Assembly (NCBI GenBank): GCA_022226955.1
Contig: CP092079.1
Coordinates: forward strand, 2,569,043-2,633,042
DNA: 64,000 nt
Reading direction: 5' to 3'
DNA from: Nitrospira sp.
GTDB taxonomy: Bacteria; Nitrospirota; Nitrospiria; Nitrospirales; Nitrospiraceae
The notes under the pieces were generated by a model. That model was not told the DNA's origin. It did no database searches and worked only from the letters and a program-made list of their open reading frames with translations. Position 1 is the stretch's first letter. Each line of letters opens with the position of its first letter. A program made the translations under genes and the position numbers. Below are positions 43,577 through 51,362 of this stretch, one piece after another.

Positions 43577-44368
43577 ATGAAACTCCACCGGATTACCGCC
43601 ATCGTGTTCCGTCACCTCTATCTCTATCGCCGGAGCTTGCCTCGGATTATGGAGATCTTCTACTGGCCGTTTTTGGATTTGGTCATCTGGGGTTTCATCA
43701 CGCTCTATCTCGCGCGGTATCAGACGCAGGTGCCTGGCTTCGTGACGTTTTTCCTCGGCGCGCTGATTCTCTGGGACATTCTGTTTCGGGCTCAGCAGGG
43801 GATCACTATTTCCTTTCTGGAAGAGCTCTGGTCGAGAAACTTGATGAATCTATTCGCGAGCCCGTTGAAACCGAGCGAGTTTCTTGCCGCGACCATGGTC
43901 ATGAGCATCTTCAAGGTGGTTTGTGTGTCGCTGGTGATGGGGCTCTGCGCCTGGCTGTTTTACGATTACAGTATTTTCATTATCGGACTCTGGCTCTTTC
44001 CTTTTGTGCTGAATCTGGTCGTGACCGGGTGGGTTATCGGCGTCTTCACCACCTCCTTGATCATGCGGTTTGGCCAGGAGGCCGAGGTGTTAGCCTGGAG
44101 CATGGTGTTTCTCTTTCAACCGATCTCCTGCGTGTTCTATCCAATAGACGTCTTGCCGGTCTGGCTGAAGCCGGTGGCCTGGGCCAATCCTGCTGCGCAT
44201 GTGTTCGAAGGCATGCGGAAGGTCCTCAGCCAGTCTGGTCAGCCGCTTGAGCATCTGGGTTGGGCGGTCGGGCTGAACCTTCTGTTTTTAATGGCGGTAA
44301 TTGCCTGGTTTCACCGGACGTTTGCCTATTGCCGGAACCAAGGACTGCTGGTCCGGGTGGGAGAGTAG
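43577..44368 (+). CDS. ABC-2 type permease
   Basis: A 263-aa inner-membrane permease with six hydrophobic segments, of the ABC-2 exporter superfamily. Segments include WPFLDLVIWGFITLYLA, FVTFFLGALILWDILF, and LVVTGWVIGVFTTSLIMRFG, with an N-terminal amphipathic coupling region (RITAIVFRHLYLYRRSLPRI). Pairs with the ATPase at 42389. Downstream: a short leader region, then the RRM gene. Complete. Confidence 0.88.
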   Translation: MKLHRITAIVFRHLYLYRRSLPRIMEIFYWPFLDLVIWGFITLYLARYQTQVPGFVTFFLGALILWDILFRAQQGITISFLEELWSRNLMNLFASPLKPSEFLAATMVMSIFKVVCVSLVMGLCAWLFYDYSIFIIGLWLFPFVLNLVVTGWVIGVFTTSLIMRFGQEAEVLAWSMVFLFQPISCVFYPIDVLPVWLKPVAWANPAAHVFEGMRKVLSQSGQPLEHLGWAVGLNLLFLMAVIAWFHRTFAYCRNQGLLVRVGE

Positions 44369-44587
44369 CGTTGAATTCACCTAACCTCTGTGTTAGGCTA
44401 CGGTAACTCATCGCCAGGGCCTCGCGATGAATCGTCACAATAAAGCAGGCCCGCAACGATGTTGCCTTGCCCGGGAATTTCGTTGGAAGTCAGACCTGAG
44501 TCGCCGCATTGATCGCGTCTTCGGCCCGCTCCTTCCTCCGTCGCTCGAGTCCAAGACAATGTCATCTTTTTCAAAGGAGGAACCCAC

Positions 44588-44938
44588 ATGGGTTCGAAGA
44601 TCTACGTCGGTGGGTTGCCCTATGCGGCGACCGAACAGCAACTCAGTGAACTGTTTGCCACGCATGGGGCTGTCGAGTCCGCGCGTGTGATCACGGACAA
44701 GTTCACCGGCCAGTCACGGGGCTTCGGCTTCGTGGAGATGGCGTCAGACTCTGAAGCACAATCGGCAATTACGGCGTTGAATGGCGCCGATTTCGGCGGC
44801 CGGACTTTGACCGTCAATGAAGCGCGCCCGCAGGAGCCCCGCACTGGCGGTGGTGGCGGCGGCCGTGGCGGATTTGGTGGCGGCGGCGGTCGTGGCGGCA
44901 ACGGTGGTGGCGGCGGCGGAAAGCGCGACCGCTGGTAA
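44588..44938 (+). CDS. Glycine-rich RNA-binding protein (RRM)
   Basis: A 116-aa RNA-binding protein. A single RRM with RNP2 IYVGGL (5-10) and RNP1 SRGFGFVE (43-50) is followed by a Gly/Arg-rich tail, as in cyanobacterial Rbp proteins involved in cold shock. The Shine-Dalgarno AAAGGAGGAA is strong. The 219-base leader from the preceding stop contains a small CCTAAC/GTTAGG hairpin at 44380-44397 and no gene. Likely cytoplasmic RNA chaperone. Confidence 0.93.
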   Translation: MGSKIYVGGLPYAATEQQLSELFATHGAVESARVITDKFTGQSRGFGFVEMASDSEAQSAITALNGADFGGRTLTVNEARPQEPRTGGGGGGRGGFGGGGGRGGNGGGGGGKRDRW

Positions 44939-44963
44939 TAGATTCCGTTTAGTCTGGTTTGAA

Positions 44964-44997
44964 GAGGGGGCTGCCACCGTGAGGTGGCGGCCCCCTC
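44964..44997 (+). terminator. Rho-independent terminator of the RRM gene
   Basis: A 15-bp stem (GAGGGGGCTGCCACC / GGTGGCGGCCCCCTC, one G-U) with a GTGA loop, but only GGCGTTT follows. Weak T tract, still a very stable hairpin 25 bp after the stop. Confidence 0.75.
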
Positions 44998-45093
44998 GGC
45001 GTTTCAAAGGCGGTCCGGTCTTGTCATTCCCAAGAAGAGGATGCTAAGACAGCTTCATCGGATGGCCGGTTCGTTGATGCAAGGAGGAAGAGG

Positions 45094-45768
45094 GTGGAAA
45101 GTCTGGGAACAGTGCCTTCGGCGACGGTGTCGCTCTCGGATCTACAGACGTTTTCATTTCTCCGGAGCCCGGTGCTGGTCGTGGAGAACTTTTGGTCGGC
45201 CGACGAACGGCAGTATTTTCGCGATGCGATGAATCAGGCGGCCTGGAAGAGTTTGTTGGATCTTCCCAAGGTGCGAGAAGACTTTCCACAGTCCGGCAAT
45301 TGGGCCAAAGCGGAGATCGGAGCGTCTCAGGGGAATCGATTCCTCTCCAGATTGCAGTTGCCTTGCATCCAGGAACATATGGAGTCGTTTCCGAACATCA
45401 TTGGCCGTCATATGGGGTTCAGCTACTATTCGTATTCGGCCGGAGATTGTCTGCTCACGCATGACGATACGAGCCAGGGGCAACCGATGGGAGGCCGGCC
45501 GGCGCCGTTGCGGCGAATCGCGCTAGTGAGTTATTTCCATGAGGAGTGGCAGTCGGATTGGGGCGGGGAGTTGATTGTGTATGAGACCCGTTCGACTCAT
45601 ACGACAGAGAAGCCGTCGTTATCCGTCACGCATTGTATCGAGCCGCGTCCCGGTTCTCTGGTCATGTTCACGGTGCCCAGATTTCACCGCGTGTGCCGGG
45701 TCGATCAAACCGCCGGCCAGCACCGCCGGCTCTCTATTGCCGGCTGGTTCATGACAGAGCATGCCTAG
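45094..45768 (+). CDS. 2-oxoglutarate/Fe(II)-dependent oxygenase
   Basis: A 224-aa oxygenase-fold protein. The iron site HxD is at HDD (His 123, Asp 125), the distal His is in FHRV (198), and the 2-oxoglutarate-binding Arg is in HRRLSIAGWF. Middle strand WGGELIVYE matches prolyl-4-hydroxylase-type families. Probably a soluble hydroxylase, substrate unknown. Its ATG follows a GTG-preceded GGAGG-like region at ~45080. Monocistronic, with a minus-strand response regulator next. Confidence 0.85.
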   Translation: MESLGTVPSATVSLSDLQTFSFLRSPVLVVENFWSADERQYFRDAMNQAAWKSLLDLPKVREDFPQSGNWAKAEIGASQGNRFLSRLQLPCIQEHMESFPNIIGRHMGFSYYSYSAGDCLLTHDDTSQGQPMGGRPAPLRRIALVSYFHEEWQSDWGGELIVYETRSTHTTEKPSLSVTHCIEPRPGSLVMFTVPRFHRVCRVDQTAGQHRRLSIAGWFMTEHA

Positions 45769-45827
45769 TCTTCTCACCTAGGTTGAAGGCGCACTCCGTG
45801 CCGATTGGGTTCTGGTCAAGTAAAGGA

Positions 45828-46343
45828 TTACCCGAACCAGTCGATGTCGCTCGCCGATTTTCCCGGCTGCAAATTAAGTGTCGGAGGAGGACTCTGCAGG
45901 ACTGCGTGAATGAGCTGAATCAGCGTGGATTTCTCAAAGGGTTTTTGCACGAATGGCAGCGCGCCTCGCTTGATGCCGTGGCTGGCGAGTTCTTTGTCAG
46001 GATTTCCCGACATCAGAATGATTCTGAGCCCCTGGCGGATCATGGCGGCGCGTTTGGCGAGCTCATGCCCGTGAACATGGGGAAACTCGTTGGTTCCTGA
46101 CGCAAGCTGAAATCCAGGCGGTGGGAGCACTAAGTCGGTCAGTAACAGATCGATCTGGCCCTCATGCTTTGAGCAGATCTTCAGGGCTTCTGAGCTTCCG
46201 TCGGCCTCAAGGATGGTGAATCCCTCCGGCTGGAGAAGCGCCCGGCACAGGTTGACGATCGAGGGTTCATCGTCCACGACAAGGATGGTCGCTGATGTTT
46301 GGCTGGATGGTTGATTGGGCGTAGATAGTGTCATAGTTGTCAT
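45828..46343 (-). CDS. Response regulator receiver protein with a loop insertion
   Basis: A 171-aa single-domain CheY-like receiver. The acidic pair is in VVDDEPS (24-26), phospho-acceptor Asp is in LLLTDLVLP (70), conserved Ser in MSG (112) and Lys in QKPF (134). About 13 extra residues (PPGFQLASGTNEF...) sit just after the phospho-Asp, compared with a usual receiver, so the loop to helix 3 is long. The C-terminal tail lacks an output domain. It is not beside a histidine kinase in this window. Confidence 0.85.
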   Translation of the reverse strand: MTTMTLSTPNQPSSQTSATILVVDDEPSIVNLCRALLQPEGFTILEADGSSEALKICSKHEGQIDLLLTDLVLPPPGFQLASGTNEFPHVHGHELAKRAAMIRQGLRIILMSGNPDKELASHGIKRGALPFVQKPFEKSTLIQLIHAVLQSPPPTLNLQPGKSASDIDWFG

Positions 46344-46434
46344 ATAAGACGGTTACGTATTCGGATGAATATAATCTATTCTTGAGTCATTGTCGGTGCC
46401 AATGAATAAGTATTTTGTGCTGGGTTGTCCATAA

Positions 46435-47916
46435 CTAAGACGGCGATGTTGCCGTCGCGGGCTTGGACCATCCTCCTCCCAACGCTTTGAATAGACTGAC
46501 CATATCCGTCAATCTGGCCCGTTCAGTCAGAACCACCTGCGTCTCCGCGGTGAGGACGCTTCGCTGAGCATCGAGGACGTCCAGGTAATTCACCAGGCCT
46601 TTGCGGTAGCGAACGGTGGCCAGCGTCATAGCCGACTGGGCGGCGGTGAGCTGTTCCCGCTGGCGGGCCAGTTGTTCGGCTCTCGTGTGCAAGGACACCA
46701 GCAGATCGGCGACTTCTCGGAACGCTTGCAGGATCGTCTGCTGGTAGCTCTCCAGCATTTGCCGGTAACGCGATTCTGCCTGATCGAGCCGGGCCACGTT
46801 GGTTCCGCCAAGGAAGATCGGCAGTGTGATCGAAGGGCCGATGCTATAGTTCCAGCTGTTTCCTGAAAACCAATTGGCAAATTCGGCGCTCTGGAGGCCG
46901 CCCTGGCCGGTGATGGACAGTGTTGGAAAAAAATAGGCGCGAGCCTGCCCGATACGTGCATTGGCGGCGATCAATGTGGCTTCCGATTGAAGAATGTCTG
47001 GCCGCCGCTCCAGTAACTGGGATGGAAGGCCGACGGGGATCTCCGGATGAGTCACCGCCGCGTTCAGGGTTTTCTCGGAGAGCGCGAGTGAGCCCGGCGC
47101 GGAACCGGTGAGGACTTCGAGTCGGTGCAGTTCCAGCGCCCGGCTTCTGGTCAGATCGGGAATCGATCCGGCGGCCTCTGCCACCAGCACGTCGGTTCTG
47201 GCCACATCCAGGTCGGACGCGAGGCCGGCCGCCGCCCGCGTTTTGATGATCTCGAGCGACTCTTGCCGGACCGCCAGGGTTCTCCTGGCGATCTCAAGTT
47301 GCTCGTCGAGCTCGCGAATACGGAAATAGGACTGTCCGAGATCGCCGATCAAGGAGAGTGCGATGGCCCGCGCGTCCTGCTCATTCGCGCCGACTTCCGC
47401 GAGCGCCGCTTCTTCGCCGCGGCGGATGCGGCCCCAGAAATCCAGCTCCCAGCGAAGATCCATGGATCCGCTCCAAAGATTGAACGTGCTGCCGGGGGTG
47501 GCGAACACTTGCGGCCCCGGTTGTCCGCCACGCGCGAGTCCCAGGCCCGCCAAGGTATTTTTCGATACAGACAGGCTGCTGTAGCTGCCTTGCAGGTTGA
47601 CCTGCGGATAGAGCCCCGCTGCCGCGGACATGACGGCCGCCCGGCCTTCCAGCACCCGCGCGACGGCGCGTTTCACATCGTGATTCTGCTGCAAGGCCCG
47701 TTCGATGAGACCGGTAAGCTCGTCGTTTCCGAACGCGCGCCACCATTCGGCATCGGGCTGTTGATCGGCGGGAAACTGCGCCGGATCTGCCGCCGCGATC
47801 TGCGACCACTTGTTCGGGACATCGATGGTCGGGCGCTCATAGTTTTGTCCCTGCACGCAACCGGCGAGCGTCAGCGCGATCGATGCGAGTGCGAGTAGAG
47901 GCGATGGCCGTGTCAT
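46435..47916 (-). CDS. Outer-membrane efflux factor, NodT/TolC family lipoprotein
   Basis: A 493-aa outer-membrane channel. Signal and lipobox TLAGC. Two TolC-type repeats with RLAPIFFQ... opposite-strand shadows excluded. Helical segments with YFRIRELDEQLEIARRTLAVR and VRYRKGLVNYLDVLDAQRSVL match NodT/OprM-like factors, and EAALAEVG, RPDILQSEATLIAANARIGQA are typical. ATGA overlap with the HlyD adaptor gene upstream makes it the last gene of the efflux operon. Confidence 0.92.
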   Translation of the reverse strand: MTRPSPLLALASIALTLAGCVQGQNYERPTIDVPNKWSQIAAADPAQFPADQQPDAEWWRAFGNDELTGLIERALQQNHDVKRAVARVLEGRAAVMSAAAGLYPQVNLQGSYSSLSVSKNTLAGLGLARGGQPGPQVFATPGSTFNLWSGSMDLRWELDFWGRIRRGEEAALAEVGANEQDARAIALSLIGDLGQSYFRIRELDEQLEIARRTLAVRQESLEIIKTRAAAGLASDLDVARTDVLVAEAAGSIPDLTRSRALELHRLEVLTGSAPGSLALSEKTLNAAVTHPEIPVGLPSQLLERRPDILQSEATLIAANARIGQARAYFFPTLSITGQGGLQSAEFANWFSGNSWNYSIGPSITLPIFLGGTNVARLDQAESRYRQMLESYQQTILQAFREVADLLVSLHTRAEQLARQREQLTAAQSAMTLATVRYRKGLVNYLDVLDAQRSVLTAETQVVLTERARLTDMVSLFKALGGGWSKPATATSPS

Positions 47917-48905
47917 GGCGCCGGTTCCTGTTGGCGCGCAGCCGCAGGCTGTGGCGTTGGTGCAGCCGGACTTGCGGGATGGCGCTGGATGAAGACATCG
48001 ACCTGTTGGCCGGCATAGACGGGGAACGGCGGCCGGTCGAACCGATAGATGATTTGGAGCACTCTGGTATCGACCCGCTCGCTATTGTCGCCGGTCAGCG
48101 ATTTCTTAGGCACCACATAGGGGTCAATGCGGACGAAGGTCAGAGGAATTGGGGATCCGGCCATGGATTTCAGCGAGGCGACTCCCGATGCCTGCGGGGC
48201 GACCAGCGGCGCATTCACTTCGTCGACATCGGCGCGCACTTGAAGACGCTGGGTATCGCCGAGCAGCATGAGCGGCTCGCTTGCTCCCGTGGTGGCGTAC
48301 TCGCCCGCGCGCACATTGACCTGCAAGATCGTTCCCTCGCGTGGAGCCCGAACCGTCAGCCGGTCGAGCAGGATGGTGGCTTCCTCGCGCTGGGCGATCG
48401 CCTGTTTCAAATTGGCTTCAAGGCGCAGCAGCGCGCGCTTGGCCACTTCGAGGGCATACCAGGTGCGTTTGAGGTCGTCTTCGCTGACGGCGCGTTCATC
48501 GTGCACGGATTTAAGGCGGCGCAGCTGCGTGTCGAGATCGCCGATGCGGTATTTTTGCTCGTCGATCTGGGCCTGCAAGGGCGGAATGGCCGCGTCGCGG
48601 ATCAGCAGTTGAGCCCGCAGCTCCCGGTCGTCGAGCTGGAAGAGCGGCGCCTGGTCTTTCACCTGATCGCCGACGGCCACGAACAGTTGGGTAATCAGGC
48701 CGGCGGCCGGCGGCGCGATGCGAACGTTCTCGTTCACGGCTTCAATGATGCCCGATGCCGCGACCGTGTGCTCATAGGGGGAACGGGGCGGTTCTGCAAT
48801 CGGCGTCGGCATCGGCTCGGTTTTATTGGCGCCCATCAGAGCCCAGGCCGCAAAGACGGTTCCGGCCAGGGCAGCCCAGACGCTGAGGCGTTTGAAGATA
48901 ATCAT
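47913..48905 (-). CDS. HlyD-family periplasmic adaptor
   Basis: A 330-aa membrane-fusion protein. N-terminal membrane anchor (SVWAALAGTVFAAWALMG), then a biotinyl-lipoyl-like domain (GIIEAVNENVRIAPPAAGLI) and coiled-coil hairpin (QIDEQKYRIGDLDTQLRRL). The RAPREGTILQVNVRAGEY strand completes the lipoyl part. A Pro/Ala/Gln-rich C-terminus ends the protein. It links the ABC permease at 49639 with the outer-membrane factor. Overlaps the ATPase and outer-membrane genes by ATGA on both sides. Confidence 0.92.
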   Translation of the reverse strand: MIIFKRLSVWAALAGTVFAAWALMGANKTEPMPTPIAEPPRSPYEHTVAASGIIEAVNENVRIAPPAAGLITQLFVAVGDQVKDQAPLFQLDDRELRAQLLIRDAAIPPLQAQIDEQKYRIGDLDTQLRRLKSVHDERAVSEDDLKRTWYALEVAKRALLRLEANLKQAIAQREEATILLDRLTVRAPREGTILQVNVRAGEYATTGASEPLMLLGDTQRLQVRADVDEVNAPLVAPQASGVASLKSMAGSPIPLTFVRIDPYVVPKKSLTGDNSERVDTRVLQIIYRFDRPPFPVYAGQQVDVFIQRHPASPAAPTPQPAAARQQEPAP

Positions 48906-49633
48906 GCGGTCCCCTCCCTAGCAATCGCTTCGATGCTGACGATCCGTCCGTCCGTGAGATTGGCCATGCGGTCGCCGAAGTGAAAGATCCGGCTGTCGTG
49001 GGTGACAATGACGACGCAGCGGTCCGGCGCGCGGCCCACCTCGCGCAACAGCTCCATCACTTTTTGCCCGTTCGGCCCATCCAGCGCGGCGGTCGGCTCA
49101 TCGCAGATGAGGAGGCGCGGCTCATTGACGAGCGCTCTGGCGATCGCCACGCGTTGCTGCTGGCCGCCGGAAAGATTTTTCGGCAGAAAGTCAGCCCGGT
49201 CGCCCAGCCCCACGCGCTCGAGCAGGACTCGCGCGCGCTGCAGGGCTTCAGCGCGGGCGATCTTCTGGATGAGGAGCGGCACCGCGACATTCTCGGCGGC
49301 CGTCAGCGCCGGCAGCAGATTGAATTGCTGGTAGATGAATCCCATTGTCTGGCCTCGAAAGGTTGTGCGTTTCGCGGCCGGCAGCTCGCTCAGCGGCACG
49401 CCGAGCACGTCGATGGCGCCGTCATCGATGTCGAGGATTCCGGCGATGGCGGACAGCAAGGTGGTTTTCCCGCCGCCCGATTCGCCGACGAGCAACAGGA
49501 TCTCCCCCAAATAGATATCGAGATCGATCCCTCGGAGCACGGTCACTTTGGTGTCGCCGGTGCCAAAGGATTTCACGATGCCGCGAAGGCTGACTGCTGC
49601 CGCTGGTGTTTGCTGTTCTGTGGAATGATCCAT
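48902..49633 (-). CDS. ABC exporter ATPase (MacB/LolD/DevA type)
   Basis: A 243-aa ATPase. Walker A GESGGGKTT, signature LSGGQQQRVAIARAL, Walker B RLLICDEPTAALD, and the H-loop VTHDSR are complete. The family serves FtsX-fold permeases such as the one at 49639. The start is set at ATG 49633, 6 bases after the permease stop. The longer frame to 49708 overlaps the permease gene without support. Confidence 0.93.
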   Translation of the reverse strand: MDHSTEQQTPAAAVSLRGIVKSFGTGDTKVTVLRGIDLDIYLGEILLLVGESGGGKTTLLSAIAGILDIDDGAIDVLGVPLSELPAAKRTTFRGQTMGFIYQQFNLLPALTAAENVAVPLLIQKIARAEALQRARVLLERVGLGDRADFLPKNLSGGQQQRVAIARALVNEPRLLICDEPTAALDGPNGQKVMELLREVGRAPDRCVVIVTHDSRIFHFGDRMANLTDGRIVSIEAIAREGTA

Positions 49634-49638
49634 CCTGT

Positions 49639-50769
49639 TCACCGGAAGACCACGGCCGGTTCGAGCCGCGCGAGTTTGACGATACTGATCAAGGCTGAGA
49701 ATGTGCAAATGGCCAGCAGCGCGATCAGCACCAGCAAGAGCAATTGCCAGGTTTCGGCGAAGGGCAGTCCTCCGCTTCTGGCCGTCAAGAAACCGAACGC
49801 TGTCGCCAGTCCGATCCCAAGGCCGTAGCCGGTGAGCCCGACGGTAAAGGCTTGCAAGAGAATCATTCGCGCCAGGGTGAATGTCGAGGCGCCCATGGCT
49901 TTCAGCGCGCCGAACTGCCGGAGATTCTCGACGGTGAACAGATAAAATGTTTGCCCGGCGATGGCCATGCCGACGATGAAGCCCAGAAAAATGGTCGTGC
50001 CGAAGTTGATGCCGATGCCGGTATTTTTGAGAATCCAGCCGATGGTTTTCCAGCCGAAGTCGTCGGCGGTGAATGCGCCGAGGCCGGTTTCTTTGTGGAT
50101 GCGCCGGATGACCTCTGCAACGGGCACGTCGTCTTTCGCTTTGGCGAGGACATAAGAGAGGGTCCGGCGCTCACGAGGCACGTAGCGGAGGGCGCGTTCG
50201 TAGGTGGTGTACACCACGGGGATATTGGTAAAACTTTTCTGTGTCTTGGCGATGGCGACGACGCGGGCCAGCTTGTCGTTCAGCTCGAAAATCGTGCCGA
50301 TCTTGATCGCGGAAGGCCCGCCCATGCGCTCCACGGCCCATTGGTCCAGCACGACGGCATCAGGCTGCAAGATATCTTCGAACCGGCCTTCCAGGACTTC
50401 GGCCGGCCGGCCGATGAGGGTTGAGGATTCGAGGCCGGTGAGTGTGATCTGATGGTAGTCCCCATTGGAGAGTCGCGCACGGAGCAGGCCTTTGTAAAGC
50501 GGGACGGCCCATTCCACGCCAGGCACACTACGCACACGGTCTACGGCGGTGTCGGCGATCGGTTTCACCTCATCGACCTGCGCGATGCCAGGATCCGTGA
50601 CCCAGATCGGCACATTCAAATTGCTGACGCTGGATTGGGACCACAACATCAAGCCCCAGAAGATCGAGCCTTGCTGGACGATCAGCATCACGGCGAAGGT
50701 TAAGCCGCACAGCAGCATGAGGTATTTCGCGCGGTCGCCGAACAGCATTTTGAGCGCCACGTAGTTCAT
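49639..50769 (-). CDS. FtsX-fold ABC permease (DevC/MacB-like)
   Basis: A 376-aa membrane protein with one N-terminal helix (LMLLCGLTFAVMLIVQQGSIFWG), a large periplasmic domain (residues ~45-250), and three helices at the C-terminus (FGTTIFLGFIVGMAIAGQTFYLF, LTGYGLGIGLATAFGFL, LLLVLIALLAICTFSALIS). This is the FtsX topology of DevC-like permeases. Together with HlyD and TolC-type partners it forms a tripartite exporter, of glycolipid, peptide or toxin substrate. ATGA overlap with the upstream unknown gene. Confidence 0.92.
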   Translation of the reverse strand: MNYVALKMLFGDRAKYLMLLCGLTFAVMLIVQQGSIFWGLMLWSQSSVSNLNVPIWVTDPGIAQVDEVKPIADTAVDRVRSVPGVEWAVPLYKGLLRARLSNGDYHQITLTGLESSTLIGRPAEVLEGRFEDILQPDAVVLDQWAVERMGGPSAIKIGTIFELNDKLARVVAIAKTQKSFTNIPVVYTTYERALRYVPRERRTLSYVLAKAKDDVPVAEVIRRIHKETGLGAFTADDFGWKTIGWILKNTGIGINFGTTIFLGFIVGMAIAGQTFYLFTVENLRQFGALKAMGASTFTLARMILLQAFTVGLTGYGLGIGLATAFGFLTARSGGLPFAETWQLLLLVLIALLAICTFSALISIVKLARLEPAVVFR

Positions 50770-51185
50770 GCCGGCTCTTCCGTATCGGGTTCCGGATAGT
50801 CGATGGGATACGCGATCACTTGGGGTGGTTGCGGCAGCGCCACCTGGTCATGGCGGTGAAAAAAATAGGTGCAGAGACGGGCGATGGGGCAGCCATGGTC
50901 CAGTGCCATCGTCCAGAATCGGCGAATATGCCGGCCGTCCGCCAGCCGATCTTCGTCCATCAGCCGGAATGGGCCAGGGAATGCTTTGCTAAACGTTATG
51001 CCGCGCGCTGCCAATCGTTCCGCCAGCCCTTCCGTGAGATATTCCAGCACATCGCCGCACCAGGACAGCCGTGTTCCGTCTTTGGTCTGTTCGCCGGAAG
51101 GAAGCAGCCAGGTCTGTCGCTCAGCAAAGTATTCTTCAATGGTTCGGCTGAGATGCTCTGGAGTCAGACGCTTGGGTGAATTCAT
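50766..51185 (-). CDS. Unknown protein leading the efflux operon
   Basis: A 139-aa soluble protein, family not recognised. No membrane helix or signal. It has an aromatic-rich C-terminal part (FWTMALDHGCPIARLCTYFFHRHDQ) and an acidic tail. ATG at 51185 is preferred over the in-frame TTG at 51197. Its stop overlaps the permease start by 4 bases, so it is translated with the exporter and should act in the same task, perhaps substrate-linked. The sigma-54-type promoter at 51198-51214 would give a transcript beginning only two or three bases before this ATG. Confidence 0.7.
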   Translation of the reverse strand: MNSPKRLTPEHLSRTIEEYFAERQTWLLPSGEQTKDGTRLSWCGDVLEYLTEGLAERLAARGITFSKAFPGPFRLMDEDRLADGRHIRRFWTMALDHGCPIARLCTYFFHRHDQVALPQPPQVIAYPIDYPEPDTEEPA

Positions 51186-51197
51186 GCCGGAGCACAA

Positions 51198-51214
51198 AGC
51201 AGGGACAGTGCCAG
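51198..51214 (-). promoter_or_regulatory. Sigma-54 (-24/-12) promoter of the efflux operon
   Basis: On the minus strand the 17 bases read CTGGCACTGTCCCTGCT. They match the sigma-54 consensus YTGGCACGRNNNTTGCW at all but two fixed positions, with correct GG to GC spacing. Located in the gap between the sigma-54 activator and the efflux operon, oriented toward the latter. The expected transcript start lies 2-3 bases before the ATG at 51185. Confidence 0.68.
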
Positions 51215-51313
51215 GCCGATGGGAACGGAGCGATGGCTGCGGAAGTCTGCGATGAAATAGGAAGAACTGCGAGAACGGCCTTATCGAGTCGTCAATCGAT
51301 CAGTATGAAAATG

Positions 51314-51329
51314 TGCCGATGGGCTGGCA
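51314..51329 (-). promoter_or_regulatory. Candidate activator-binding site A (TGCC-N8-GGCA)
   Basis: TGCCGATGGGCTGGCA. It shares the TGCC-N8-GGCA ends with the sites at 51345 and 53384. About 130 bases upstream of the predicted sigma-54 start, a normal distance for an upstream activating sequence. Confidence 0.5.
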
Positions 51330-51344
51330 GGATAGGACGAAGGC

Positions 51345-51360
51345 TGCCGATATGCGGGCA
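51345..51360 (-). promoter_or_regulatory. Candidate activator-binding site B (TGCC-N8-GGCA)
   Basis: TGCCGATATGCGGGCA. It matches the site at 53384 in 14 of 16 bases and is spaced 31 bases (about three helical turns) from site A, as expected for two dimers of an enhancer-binding protein. Sits just behind the activator's stop codon. Confidence 0.55.
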
Positions 51361-51362
51361 CA

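Noticed and set aside
47883-48983. 366-codon frame on the plus strand
   Set aside because: Complementary to the HlyD adaptor gene. Composition is of an antisense shadow.
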